Source: Candidatus Falkowiibacteriota bacterium (GTDB lineage: Bacteria; Patescibacteriota; Patescibacteriia; UBA2591; JABMQE01). From it: DNA of 11,373 nt. The position numbers and the translations under genes are program-made. Positions 1-6,122 of this stretch are shown here, piece after piece; within the stretch, counting starts at the first letter, position 1; the number at the start of each line of letters is the position of its first letter. Location: contig JABMQE010000011.1 in NCBI GenBank assembly GCA_013203415.1, forward strand, positions 1 to 11,373, written 5' to 3'. A model generated the notes under the pieces. The model searched no databases. It was not told the DNA's origin and worked only from the letters and a program-made list of their open reading frames with translations.

Positions 1-22
1 GGCGAGGATATATATCCTCGCC
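1..22. repeat. 22-bp perfect palindrome, GGCGAGG/CCTCGCC arms
   Basis: Arms GGCGAGG and CCTCGCC flank an AT core that is itself palindromic, so the whole 22 bp equals its reverse complement. The same arms with a different core (TTGGCCAA) occur at 2458-2479 inside the comEC reading frame. That makes it a dispersed palindromic element with conserved arms and a variable core. It lies directly upstream of the Shine-Dalgarno of the following gene. Confidence 0.8.
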
Positions 23-38
23 TTCAGGAGAGTATAAT

Positions 39-1856
39 ATGGATTTAGATAGAAGAATAAGGAAAATTCCAAACTGGCCTAAACCAGGTATTTTATTTTA
101 TGATGTTACGACTTTGTTCGAGGACAAGGATGCTTTTAAATATATGATTGATGAGTTGTGCAAACCATATCTTGGAATGCAGATTGATAAAATCGTTGGC
201 ATTGATGCCAGGGGTTTTTTGTTAGCATCCAGTATGGCTTATAAATTAGGGACCGGAGTTTCGATTGTGCGAAAAAAAGGGAAATTGCCTTATAAAACAA
301 AAGAGGCGAGTTATGAAAAAGAGTATGGATTAGATACAATTGAGATTCACGAGGATACAATAAAGCCAGGCGAGCGGGTTATTGTGGTTGATGATTTGAT
401 TGCGACTGGGGGGACAATGAAGGCAAGTTGTGATTTGGTAGAGCAATTGGGCGGGATTATTGTTGGGGTTTCTTGGATAGTGGACCTACCATTTTTAGGT
501 GGTTCGGAGAAGATTTCTAAGTATGATTGTCATTATTTGGTGAAGTATGAAGATGAGGACGTTAAGAAATCAAAAAATCAAGAAAACAATAAAACAGATG
601 ACTCCGACCAGGTTTTCCCAGAGCCGGTGGTAGGAGCGTTGATTTTGAATGATATGGGAGAGATATTTTTAATGAGGTCGCCGAAGTGGAATGATGAGTA
701 CTCAGTAGTTGGAGGCCATGTTGAAGTTGGCGAGACAATGGAGCAGGCATTAAAAAGAGAAGTAAAAGAAGAGACGAATTTGGATATTGAGGATATAAAA
801 TTTATTAATCATCAGGATTGCATATTTCCAGAAAGTTTTCATAAAAAGAAACATTTTATTTTTATGGACCATCTTTGCAAGGCAAAGGATCCGGGCAACG
901 TTATACTGGATGATAGAGAAGGAACACATTATATTTGGTTATCGCCCGAAGAAGCATTAAAGCGGGCGGATTTGGCAACATATGCTAGGGTTTTGATTGA
1001 GAAGTTTGTGGGTGAGGAAGGGGGGGGAGAGACGCCGTCCGTAGGGGCGTATGGCCATACGCCCCTACAAAAGAAGATCAGGATAGGAATTATTGGTGGG
1101 TCGGGGTTGGAGAACCTTAATATTTTGGAAGATAAGAAGGAAGAAAAAGTGGATACGCCTTTTGGCCGAACGTCTGATATTTTGACGGTGGGCAAGATTA
1201 GGGGTGTTGAGGTGGTAATTATTCCAAGGCATGGCAAGGGGCATACAATAAAGCCAACAGATGTTAATTATCAAGCAAATATTTGGGCAATGAAAGAATT
1301 AGGGGTAACGCATATTTTAGCGCCGACTGCTTGCGGGAGTTTGAAAGAAGAAATAAGGCCGGGAGATTTTGTGATTTTGGACCAGTTTATAGATAGGACG
1401 ACAAAGCGCGAACAATCTTTTTATGAGGGGCGGGTTTGCCATATTGGGATGGCCGAGCCGTTTTGTGAGAAGTTGAGAAATTTAATTTACAACACAAGTA
1501 AGGATTTGGGCTTTTCGGCTCATCCCAAGGGAACAATAGTAACGATTGAGGGACCAAGATTTTCCACTAAAGCCGAGAGTAATTTGTTTAGATTTTGGGG
1601 CGGAGATGTTATTAATATGACAACTGTACCAGAAGTGGTTTTAGCGCGGGAGGCAGGGATATGTTATATTAGTATTGCCATGGCAACAGATTATGATTGT
1701 TGGCGAGAGGGGAATGAGGCGGTGACGCTTGATATGGTTATGGAAACTATGAAAAAGAACGCAGATAATATGGAACGGTTGCTGGTTGAAGTTATTCCGA
1801 AGGTTAAGCACACAGAGTGTGAATGTCGCGAGGCGGTGAAGACAGCAGTTGTGTAG
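39..1856 (+). CDS. apt/mtnP: APRT-Nudix-MTAP fusion (adenine salvage)
   Basis: Three enzymes in one 605-residue chain. Residues 1-175 resemble adenine phosphoribosyltransferase, with the PRPP loop VIVVDDLIATGGT at 114-126. Residues 195-325 form a Nudix hydrolase with the box G226-x5-E232-x7-REVKEE (240-245); the usual Gly near the box end is Asn247. Residues 347-600 resemble methylthioadenosine phosphorylase: GGSGL, PRHGKGH, TACGSL, VTIEGPRFSTKAE and the MTAP-type MATDYDCW. From the families, MTAP releases adenine from methylthioadenosine with phosphate, and APRT converts adenine plus PRPP to AMP, so the fusion joins consecutive salvage steps. The Nudix substrate cannot be told. The ATG at 39 follows a CAGGAGAG Shine-Dalgarno. 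The linker between Nudix and MTAP (about 334-345) is encoded by a palindromic repeat. The protein is presumably cytosolic. Confidence 0.93.
   Translation: MDLDRRIRKIPNWPKPGILFYDVTTLFEDKDAFKYMIDELCKPYLGMQIDKIVGIDARGFLLASSMAYKLGTGVSIVRKKGKLPYKTKEASYEKEYGLDTIEIHEDTIKPGERVIVVDDLIATGGTMKASCDLVEQLGGIIVGVSWIVDLPFLGGSEKISKYDCHYLVKYEDEDVKKSKNQENNKTDDSDQVFPEPVVGALILNDMGEIFLMRSPKWNDEYSVVGGHVEVGETMEQALKREVKEETNLDIEDIKFINHQDCIFPESFHKKKHFIFMDHLCKAKDPGNVILDDREGTHYIWLSPEEALKRADLATYARVLIEKFVGEEGGGETPSVGAYGHTPLQKKIRIGIIGGSGLENLNILEDKKEEKVDTPFGRTSDILTVGKIRGVEVVIIPRHGKGHTIKPTDVNYQANIWAMKELGVTHILAPTACGSLKEEIRPGDFVILDQFIDRTTKREQSFYEGRVCHIGMAEPFCEKLRNLIYNTSKDLGFSAHPKGTIVTIEGPRFSTKAESNLFRFWGGDVINMTTVPEVVLAREAGICYISIAMATDYDCWREGNEAVTLDMVMETMKKNADNMERLLVEVIPKVKHTECECREAVKTAVV
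1041..1068. repeat. 28-bp palindrome inside the fusion gene
   Basis: Arms GTAGGGGCGTAT and ATACGCCCCTAC flank the core GGCC; the whole is a perfect inverted repeat. An element with identical 12-bp arms and core TGCA lies between genes at 7677-7704. Here it is read in frame and encodes the interdomain linker (about VGAYGHTPL) between the Nudix and MTAP domains. Confidence 0.9.
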
Positions 1857-1894
1857 CAACTTGTAGCAACTTGTAGTAACTTGTAGTAACTTGT
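1851..1894. repeat. Four-copy 10-bp tandem repeat over the stop codon
   Basis: Units TTGTAGCAAC / TTGTAGTAAC repeat with a 10-bp period at 1851, 1861, 1871 and 1881, with a partial fifth copy. The first unit contains the TAG stop of the fusion gene, and every unit repeats a TAG. Confidence 0.85.
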
Positions 1895-1897
1895 TGT

Positions 1898-1962
1898 GAA
1901 ATTCATGAATTTCACCCTCACGGGTGATCAGCCTCTAGCTGAAATTCATGAATTCTTTTTTT
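1898..1962 (+). terminator. Hairpin region with T-tract after the fusion gene
   Basis: The self-complementary AATTCATGAATT occurs at 1900-1911 and 1943-1954, so the two copies can pair around an inner hairpin TCACC/GGTGA (1912-1927). The second copy is followed by a seven-T run at 1956-1962. It probably terminates the 39-1856 transcript, though the stem is AT-rich. Confidence 0.5.
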
Positions 1963-2008
1963 GTAGTGGATTTTTGTTCTGGGGCGGGATAGAATAGAAG
2001 AAGAGGTT

Positions 2009-2087
2009 GGTAGGTGATGGTATCACCTACCGTAATGGACGTTGCAAATCTCCACGTCCGTAATGGTGCGGGATACCATCCCGCACC
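2009..2087. repeat. Cluster of three palindromes spaced by GTAAT
   Basis: Palindrome 1 (2009-2031) has arms GGTAGGTGAT/ATCACCTACC. Palindrome 2 (2037-2058) has arms GGACGT/ACGTCC. Palindrome 3 (2065-2087) has arms GGTGCGGGAT/ATCCCGCACC. Units are separated by the same GTAAT word. Palindromes 1 and 3 share the layout GG...GAT-3 nt-ATC...CC. The cluster sits just upstream of comEC. Confidence 0.8.
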
Positions 2088-2101
2088 AACTGTTGTTTTT
2101 T

Positions 2102-2227
2102 ATGAAAAAATCAAAAATATTTTTATTTTCTTGTGTAGCTTTTATTTTGGGGGTGGGCTTAAGATCGTTTGTTGAGATTCCAAGTTTTAGGTTTTTTGTT
2201 ATATTGGTATTGGGATTAGTGGTTTGA
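2102..2227 (+). CDS. comEC: ComEC N-terminal membrane segment, separated by a frame break
   Basis: This 41-residue piece begins MKKSKIFLF and holds one to two hydrophobic helices. It resembles the start of ComEC/Rec2 proteins, whose N-terminal helices precede the DUF4131 region. It ends at a TGA that overlaps, as TTGA, the possible TTG start of the next frame, which continues with another hydrophobic stretch (IFLFKDKK). One extra T in GGTTTGA would join both into a continuous protein. So this is either a real one-base deletion, an assembly error, or a two-cistron arrangement coupled by the 4-base overlap. There is no Shine-Dalgarno before the ATG. In-frame codons upstream to 2042 run through the palindromes and are not taken as coding. 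Confidence 0.7.
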   Translation: MKKSKIFLFSCVAFILGVGLRSFVEIPSFRFFVILVLGLVV

Positions 2228-3504
2228 TTTTTTTGTTTAAGGATAAGAAATTAAGAGTTTTGGGGTTTGTTGTTATATTTTTTTCTTTAGGAGTGTTGAG
2301 GTATGAATATGATGCGAAACTACAAAAGCACATGCGAAACTACGAAAATGCGAAAGACGAAGTGGTGACGTTTGTGGGAGTGGTGGGGGAGGTGGATGAG
2401 AGGGTTAGTAATGTTAAGCTAAAGATTGGGGTTGAGGGAATAAACAATGCAAATGAAGGCGAGGTTGGCCAACCTCGCCTGCGGGGCGGTAAAGTATTGG
2501 TGACCACTAACCTATATCCAAAATACCAATATGGCGACGAGCTTGAGATTACGTGCGAATTGCAAAAGCCGGTTAAGTTTGAGAGCTTCGATTATGAGAG
2601 GTACCTTGCGCGGTATGATATTTATTCGGTTTGTTATTATCCTAAGATTAAACTTTTAAGCCAGAGGAATGGGAATAAAGTTAAGCTAGGGATTTTGAAA
2701 GTTAAGGAGAGGATGAAGAACGTGGTCGAGCGAGGATTAGCAGAACCGCAAGCTGGGATTCTTAATGCGATGGCTTTGGGAGAACGACAGGGGATTAGTG
2801 AGGATTTGCGAGATAAGTTTAGTAAAGTTGGGATAAGCCATATTATGGCAATATCTGGTTTGCATATTACTCTTTTGGCTGGGATTTTGATGAGTTTGCT
2901 GATTCGGGCTGGGTTTTGGCGGAAGCAGGCGTTTTTAGTAGCGACTGTTTTTTTAATTTTGTATATAATAATGATAGGAGCGCCAGCTTCGGCAGTTCGG
3001 GCCGGGATAATGGGATTTTTGTTGATGTTTGCTATGAGTATGGGGCGGTTGAGTAAATCTGTTAATTCTTTATTGCTGGTGGCTTGTTTAATGTTATTAG
3101 CAAATCCAAAGATTTTAAGAGATGATGTTGGGTTTCAATTATCTTTTTTAGCAGTTCTTGGAATAATTTATTTTTCTTCCTATTTTTCTAAATGGTTTAA
3201 AAAAATCCCTCAATTTTTGGGGATTCGGGATATTTTGGTAATGACTTTTTCGGCGCAGGTTTTAGTTTTGCCTTTGATTGCGTATCATTTTAGGCGAGTG
3301 TCTTTAATTTCGCCTTTGGTAAATATTTTAGTAATACCGATTTTACCTTTGGTTTTAATTTTTGGTTTTTTGGGGATGCTTTTGGGGTTGGTGAGTTTGG
3401 GGCTTTCTAAGATTTTGTTTGTTGTGGTTTGGTTTTTATTAACTTATTTAGTTAAGGTGGTTGAGTTTTTTTCGCAATTTTCGTTTGTAGGGATTGAATT
3501 TTGA
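2224..3504 (+). CDS. comEC: ComEC/Rec2 competence channel, membrane core
   Basis: This is the 426-residue core of the DNA-uptake channel that carries single-stranded DNA across the inner membrane in natural transformation. It has a DUF4131-like soluble N-terminal part (about residues 45-140). The conserved competence-domain motif GISHIMAISGLHITLL (203-218) follows, then many hydrophobic helices to the end. The usual C-terminal metallo-beta-lactamase domain is absent; it is encoded separately at 3936-4784. Residues near 79-86 are encoded by a 22-bp palindrome inserted in frame. The TTG start overlaps the stop of the N-terminal piece. The frame is intact from there, so at least this part is likely functional. 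Whether the protein is made as one chain with the upstream segment is unclear. Confidence 0.85.
   Translation: MIFLFKDKKLRVLGFVVIFFSLGVLRYEYDAKLQKHMRNYENAKDEVVTFVGVVGEVDERVSNVKLKIGVEGINNANEGEVGQPRLRGGKVLVTTNLYPKYQYGDELEITCELQKPVKFESFDYERYLARYDIYSVCYYPKIKLLSQRNGNKVKLGILKVKERMKNVVERGLAEPQAGILNAMALGERQGISEDLRDKFSKVGISHIMAISGLHITLLAGILMSLLIRAGFWRKQAFLVATVFLILYIIMIGAPASAVRAGIMGFLLMFAMSMGRLSKSVNSLLLVACLMLLANPKILRDDVGFQLSFLAVLGIIYFSSYFSKWFKKIPQFLGIRDILVMTFSAQVLVLPLIAYHFRRVSLISPLVNILVIPILPLVLIFGFLGMLLGLVSLGLSKILFVVVWFLLTYLVKVVEFFSQFSFVGIEF
2458..2479. repeat. 22-bp palindrome inside comEC
   Basis: Same arms (GGCGAGG/CCTCGCC) as the element at 1-22, with core TTGGCCAA; a perfect inverted repeat. It is read in frame as roughly GEVGQPRL and lies in the soluble N-terminal domain of ComEC. 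Confidence 0.85.
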
Positions 3505-3605
3505 TGTATATATTTAATTATATAATTAAATATATAATAAATGAAAACGCCGTCGACTCGTGAAACATTGAGTGACGGCGTTAGTTGCGTGGCTTCGGGT
3601 TTCAT
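3444..3605 (-). CDS. Possible small ORF running into the terminator
   Basis: On the minus strand the ATG at 3605-3603 follows an excellent Shine-Dalgarno (AAGGAGG, 6 nt spacing) and begins MKPEATQLTPSLN. The frame stays open for 53 residues, but the terminator at 3547-3581 lies at codons 9-20 and the rest overlaps the end of comEC antisense. If termination works, the mRNA would have no stop codon. Either only a short coding part is real, or the start signal is a remnant. No family recognised. Confidence 0.25.
   Translation of the reverse strand: MKPEATQLTPSLNVSRVDGVFIYYIFNYIIKYIHQNSIPTNENCEKNSTTLTK
3507..3536. repeat. 30-bp AT-only palindrome between convergent genes
   Basis: Perfect inverted repeat made only of A and T, beginning two bases after the comEC stop. 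It could serve as a weak hairpin between comEC and the convergent minus-strand unit. It lacks a GC stem, so I do not call it a terminator with confidence. Confidence 0.6.
3547..3581 (-). terminator. Terminator of the minus-strand membrane-protein unit
   Basis: Read on the minus strand, ACGCCGTC-ACTC and GAGT-GACGGCGT pair over 12 bp with one bulged C and a 10-nt loop. The stem is followed by GTTTTCATTTATT. On the plus strand no T-run follows, so it is oriented for minus-strand transcripts. Confidence 0.75.
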
Positions 3606-3680
3606 CCCAGGCCTCCTTGTTTCAGAATAGAGCCAATAGTTCGGATATTCCCCAGGATACCCCGATGATTATTAGGAGTA

Positions 3681-3860
3681 TTACCTACCCTCAGGTTGTG
3701 TTTTTCCTTTTTCCAGGAAATTGGTTGCGCCCACCCAAGTTAGAAACAACCCAAAGGCGAGAACGCATGCTGCTGCGATCGCGTCATGCCTGTAGTGAGA
3801 GCTGATTATGACGCAGGCGCCTGCGACAAGGATGCTTAAGACAACGATAGCGATTCTCAT
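3681..3860 (-). CDS. Small two-helix membrane protein
   Basis: A 59-residue protein beginning MRIAIVVLSILVAG, with a hydrophobic helix at about residues 3-20, a short polar turn (SSHYRHD), a second helix at about 27-46 and a charged tail ending KTQPEGR. The ATG (3860-3858) has AGAAAGGA upstream, and a strong promoter lies at 3907-3934. The gene is transcribed against its neighbours and sits exactly between the comEC core and the separate ComEC MBL domain. Its codon use (ATC, GTC, GCC, CTT) differs from the neighbours (ATT, TTT, TTA) and resembles the small genes right of 7000. Family not recognised; role unknown, probably an inner-membrane protein. Confidence 0.7.
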   Translation of the reverse strand: MRIAIVVLSILVAGACVIISSHYRHDAIAAACVLAFGLFLTWVGATNFLEKGKTQPEGR

Positions 3861-3897
3861 GTTTATTCCTTTCTGTTATGAGATGAGCAGAGAATCC

Positions 3898-3926
3898 TTG
3901 TCTTTAATAATACTCATTTTTAGAAA
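3898..3926 (+). promoter_or_regulatory. Possible promoter of the ComEC MBL gene
   Basis: TTGTCT (3898-3903), a 17-nt spacer and TAGAAA (3921-3926) would start transcription a few bases before the ATG at 3936. That fits the lack of a Shine-Dalgarno. It overlaps the opposite promoter almost completely. Confidence 0.4.
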
Positions 3927-3934
3927 TTTGTCAA
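3907..3934 (-). promoter_or_regulatory. Promoter of the minus-strand membrane gene
   Basis: On the minus strand a consensus -35 TTGACA (3934-3929) is followed after 16 nt by TATTAT (3912-3907). It overlaps a weaker plus-strand promoter (3898-3926) for the MBL gene, and its -35 ends two bases before that gene's ATG. Confidence 0.7.
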
Positions 3935-3935
3935 G

Positions 3936-4784
3936 ATGAAAAAAATTAATATAATTTTAATTGTTGTTTTGGTAGGATTAATAGTTTTGGGAGGTTATGT
4001 TTGGTTTTATGAAAATAGCCATCAAGGTTTAGAGTTTATTGCTCTTGATGTTGGACAAGGAGACGCGATATTGGTTAAGACGCCTTTTGGGCAGAATATT
4101 CTATTTGATGGCGGACCGGACAAAAGGGTTATAAATGCCTTGGATAGGAATTTGCCTTTTTGGCGCAGGAAGATTGATTTAATGGTTTTAAGCCATCCAG
4201 ACAGCGACCATGTTACTGGTTTAGTTAGCGTGCTAGAGCGATATAAGGTTAAGCGGGCTATGAATACAGGTGTAGTGCATACTTTACCAGCTTATATTGA
4301 ATGGTTAGAAATTATAGAAGACGAGAAAATATTGATGGATATTGCAAAGGCGCCTATGCGGGTGGATTTTGGGGAGGATTTGTATTTAGATATTATTTAT
4401 CCAGAGGATGATTTGGTTGGAATAGATATGGAAGACAACAATATGGGCTCTGTTGTGGCAAAGTTAGTTTATGGAGAGACGTGTTTTATATTGACTGGTG
4501 ATGCACCGATTAGCGTTGAAGAGGAGTTGATTAGTTTTGACTTGGATTTGGATTGTGAAGTTTTAAAGATTGGCCATCATGGGAGCAAGGGCTCGACATC
4601 TTTTGGGTTTCTTGAGGCGGTAATGCCGGAGTATGCTGTGATTCCGGTCGGAGAGAATAAGTTTGGGCATCCGACGCGGAGAGTGACGAGTAATCTTGAG
4701 AAATTGGGGATTGAGATTTTAAGGACAGACGAGCTTGGGGATGTGGTTTTGATTAGCGATGGGGAGGAAGTAAGTATTGAATAA
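3936..4784 (+). CDS. ComEC-type metallo-beta-lactamase domain protein
   Basis: A 282-residue protein with one N-terminal membrane anchor (about residues 5-25) and an exported-side MBL domain. Motifs in order: LDVGQGDAILV (38-47), LFDGG (56-60), the metal-binding SHPDSDH (86-92), TGDA (187-190), GHHGS (213-217) and NKFGHP (241-246). These are the marks of the C-terminal domain of ComEC/Rec2 proteins, thought to act on incoming DNA during uptake. Here it is a separate gene with its own anchor, consistent with the core protein at 2224-3504 lacking this domain. The two are separated by about 430 bp holding an opposite-strand unit. There is no Shine-Dalgarno; the start is probably (near-)leaderless. 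Metal ligands look complete. Confidence 0.9.
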   Translation: MKKINIILIVVLVGLIVLGGYVWFYENSHQGLEFIALDVGQGDAILVKTPFGQNILFDGGPDKRVINALDRNLPFWRRKIDLMVLSHPDSDHVTGLVSVLERYKVKRAMNTGVVHTLPAYIEWLEIIEDEKILMDIAKAPMRVDFGEDLYLDIIYPEDDLVGIDMEDNNMGSVVAKLVYGETCFILTGDAPISVEEELISFDLDLDCEVLKIGHHGSKGSTSFGFLEAVMPEYAVIPVGENKFGHPTRRVTSNLEKLGIEILRTDELGDVVLISDGEEVSIE

Positions 4785-4794
4785 TTTTATTCAC

Positions 4795-4823
4795 TTGTTT
4801 GTTAATTTGCTATTTGTTATAAT
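4795..4823 (+). promoter_or_regulatory. Promoter for a leaderless pilin-like mRNA
   Basis: TTGTTT (4795-4800), 17 nt, then TATAAT (4818-4823) with an extended TGT just before it. The expected start point, about 7 nt after the -10, is the ATG at 4830 itself. Confidence 0.75.
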
Positions 4824-4829
4824 TATAGT

Positions 4830-5510
4830 ATGAAAAAAGTCATCTTATTTTTAACAATTATTTTTTGCGTTTTGAGTATTTTAGTGTTGCCAAGAATGGG
4901 TTTGGCTTTGGAGCCGAGTGAACGTTTTGTGCCAGCAGGGCAAGGAATTTCGGATAAGTGCCAGTTAACAGGGAACTGCACTTTGGATGAGTTTGTTAAT
5001 TTTTTAATTTTTAGGGGAATGGTGTTAATACCAGCAGCAGGAGCTTTTGCTTTGTTGATGTTTGTGATTGGGGGGATATATTGGGTTATATCCGGAGGAA
5101 ATGCGGAAAGAGTGGAAAGAGGCAAAAAGATTATGATTGGGGCGATTATAGGGATTGTGATTATGTTTGGGGCTTGGCTGATGGTTAAGGCGATGGAAGA
5201 TATTTTAGGCGTGGAGAAAAATTTTAGACCAGCAGGGATGGGAGGAGTGGATACAGCGCCGGATGCTTCCGGGGGGGAGGCAGCCGTAACAGGAGATGAT
5301 TCGGCAGGGGGAGGAGATCCACCGCCGCCACCACCGCCGCCAAATGGGTGTTGCGTTATAAGTGATATTTTGGAGTTCGAGGTTCCGTTGTGTGCAGCAG
5401 GCATGAAAGAAGAGGATTGCGATGCCAGGAATACTGGCAACCATACTTCGGAGTGGTTTTATCCGGGTTATAGATGCTCTGCTACTGGCAGAGAATGTGT
5501 TTTAGAATAA
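4830..5510 (+). CDS. TrbC/VirB2-like pilin-type membrane protein with Cys-rich tail
   Basis: A 226-residue secreted or membrane protein. It has a signal peptide (about 1-27, ending GLALEP), a short Cys-containing segment (C44, C50), a first helix (about 62-83), the loop GGIYWVISGGNAERVERGKK (81-100) and a second helix (101-120). This two-helix core matches the TrbC/VirB2-like pilin family frequent in CPR genomes near pilus genes. After it come a Gly/Asp-rich linker, eight prolines (164-171) and a small C-terminal domain with six cysteines (174, 175, 188, 197, 216, 223), suggesting disulfides outside the cell. That tail is longer than the usual family length. The gene appears leaderless. The response regulator follows after 29 bp, so co-transcription is possible. 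Confidence 0.75.
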   Translation: MKKVILFLTIIFCVLSILVLPRMGLALEPSERFVPAGQGISDKCQLTGNCTLDEFVNFLIFRGMVLIPAAGAFALLMFVIGGIYWVISGGNAERVERGKKIMIGAIIGIVIMFGAWLMVKAMEDILGVEKNFRPAGMGGVDTAPDASGGEAAVTGDDSAGGGDPPPPPPPPNGCCVISDILEFEVPLCAAGMKEEDCDARNTGNHTSEWFYPGYRCSATGRECVLE

Positions 5511-5539
5511 TTAATAATTAAATACTAAATTTATAATTT

Positions 5540-5926
5540 ATGGCAGATGAAAATAAAACAGACGGAAAAAAGGTTTTGTTGATAGAGGACGAGGAGATGC
5601 TATCGGAAATGTATAAGATGAAGTTTGAGGCCGAGGGCTTTAAGTTTTTGCATGGAAAAGATGGGGAAGAAGGAATAGAGCTTGCAAAAAATGAAAAACC
5701 TGATATAATCTTACTTGATGTGATTATGCCGAAAATGGATGGTTTTGCCGTTCTAAAAGAGCTTAAAAAAGAGGCCATTACTAAAGGGATAAAGGTTATT
5801 CTTTTAACTAATTTGGGCCAAGAAGAGGATGTTAAGAAAGGAAAGGCAATGGGAGCGAATGATTATTTAGTAAAGGCAAATTTTACACCGGCGCAGGTAG
5901 TGGCAAAAGTTAGAGAAGTATTGTGA
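5540..5926 (+). CDS. Single-domain response regulator (CheY-like receiver)
   Basis: A 128-residue receiver domain without an output domain. It has the acidic pair E16-D17, phospho-acceptor D60 in IILLDVIMP, switch residue T90 (VILLTN) and Lys112 (YLVKAN). It would be phosphorylated by a histidine kinase not present here and act by protein contact. An eight-residue polar N-terminal extension precedes the fold. It lies 29 bp after the pilin-like gene. There is no Shine-Dalgarno; a TATAAT at 5532-5537 ends 2 nt before the ATG. Placement suggests a role tied to the pilus or surface, but receivers of this type are common and the link is only contextual. Confidence 0.88.
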   Translation: MADENKTDGKKVLLIEDEEMLSEMYKMKFEAEGFKFLHGKDGEEGIELAKNEKPDIILLDVIMPKMDGFAVLKELKKEAITKGIKVILLTNLGQEEDVKKGKAMGANDYLVKANFTPAQVVAKVREVL

Positions 5927-6122
5927 GATTCGCGAATTTACACCTTTCGACCTTGCTCCTCTCGATGTGACTCGAGGTCTTCGACAAGGCAGGCTAATTT
6001 ACCACCCGTCTCGACTCGCTGAAGCTCATCTTCGGCGAGGCGGGCGAATTTTCTCGAATTTATACACGAATTTTTTGTGTCCATGAGGGATTGGACATTT
6101 TATTAAATAGTAATTTATTTTT
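5927..6122. repeat. Intergenic palindromic (REP-like) repeats
   Basis: No gene seen. A first repeat (5947-5990) contains TCGACCTTGCTCCTCTCG and can fold through CCTTG/CAAGG and CTCGA/TCGAG arms; 17 of those 18 bases recur at 8277-8294. A second imperfect palindrome (6004-6044) pairs CTCGCTGAAG with CTTCGGCGAG. The rest is AT-rich and probably holds the ndk promoter, which I cannot place. Confidence 0.6.

Noticed and set aside
1851..1894. CRISPR array
   Set aside because: The 10-bp period without spacers is a simple tandem repeat.
4823..5440. 205-codon minus-strand ORF opposite the pilin-like gene
   Set aside because: Low-complexity shadow of the plus-strand gene, which has a promoter, signal peptide and family match.
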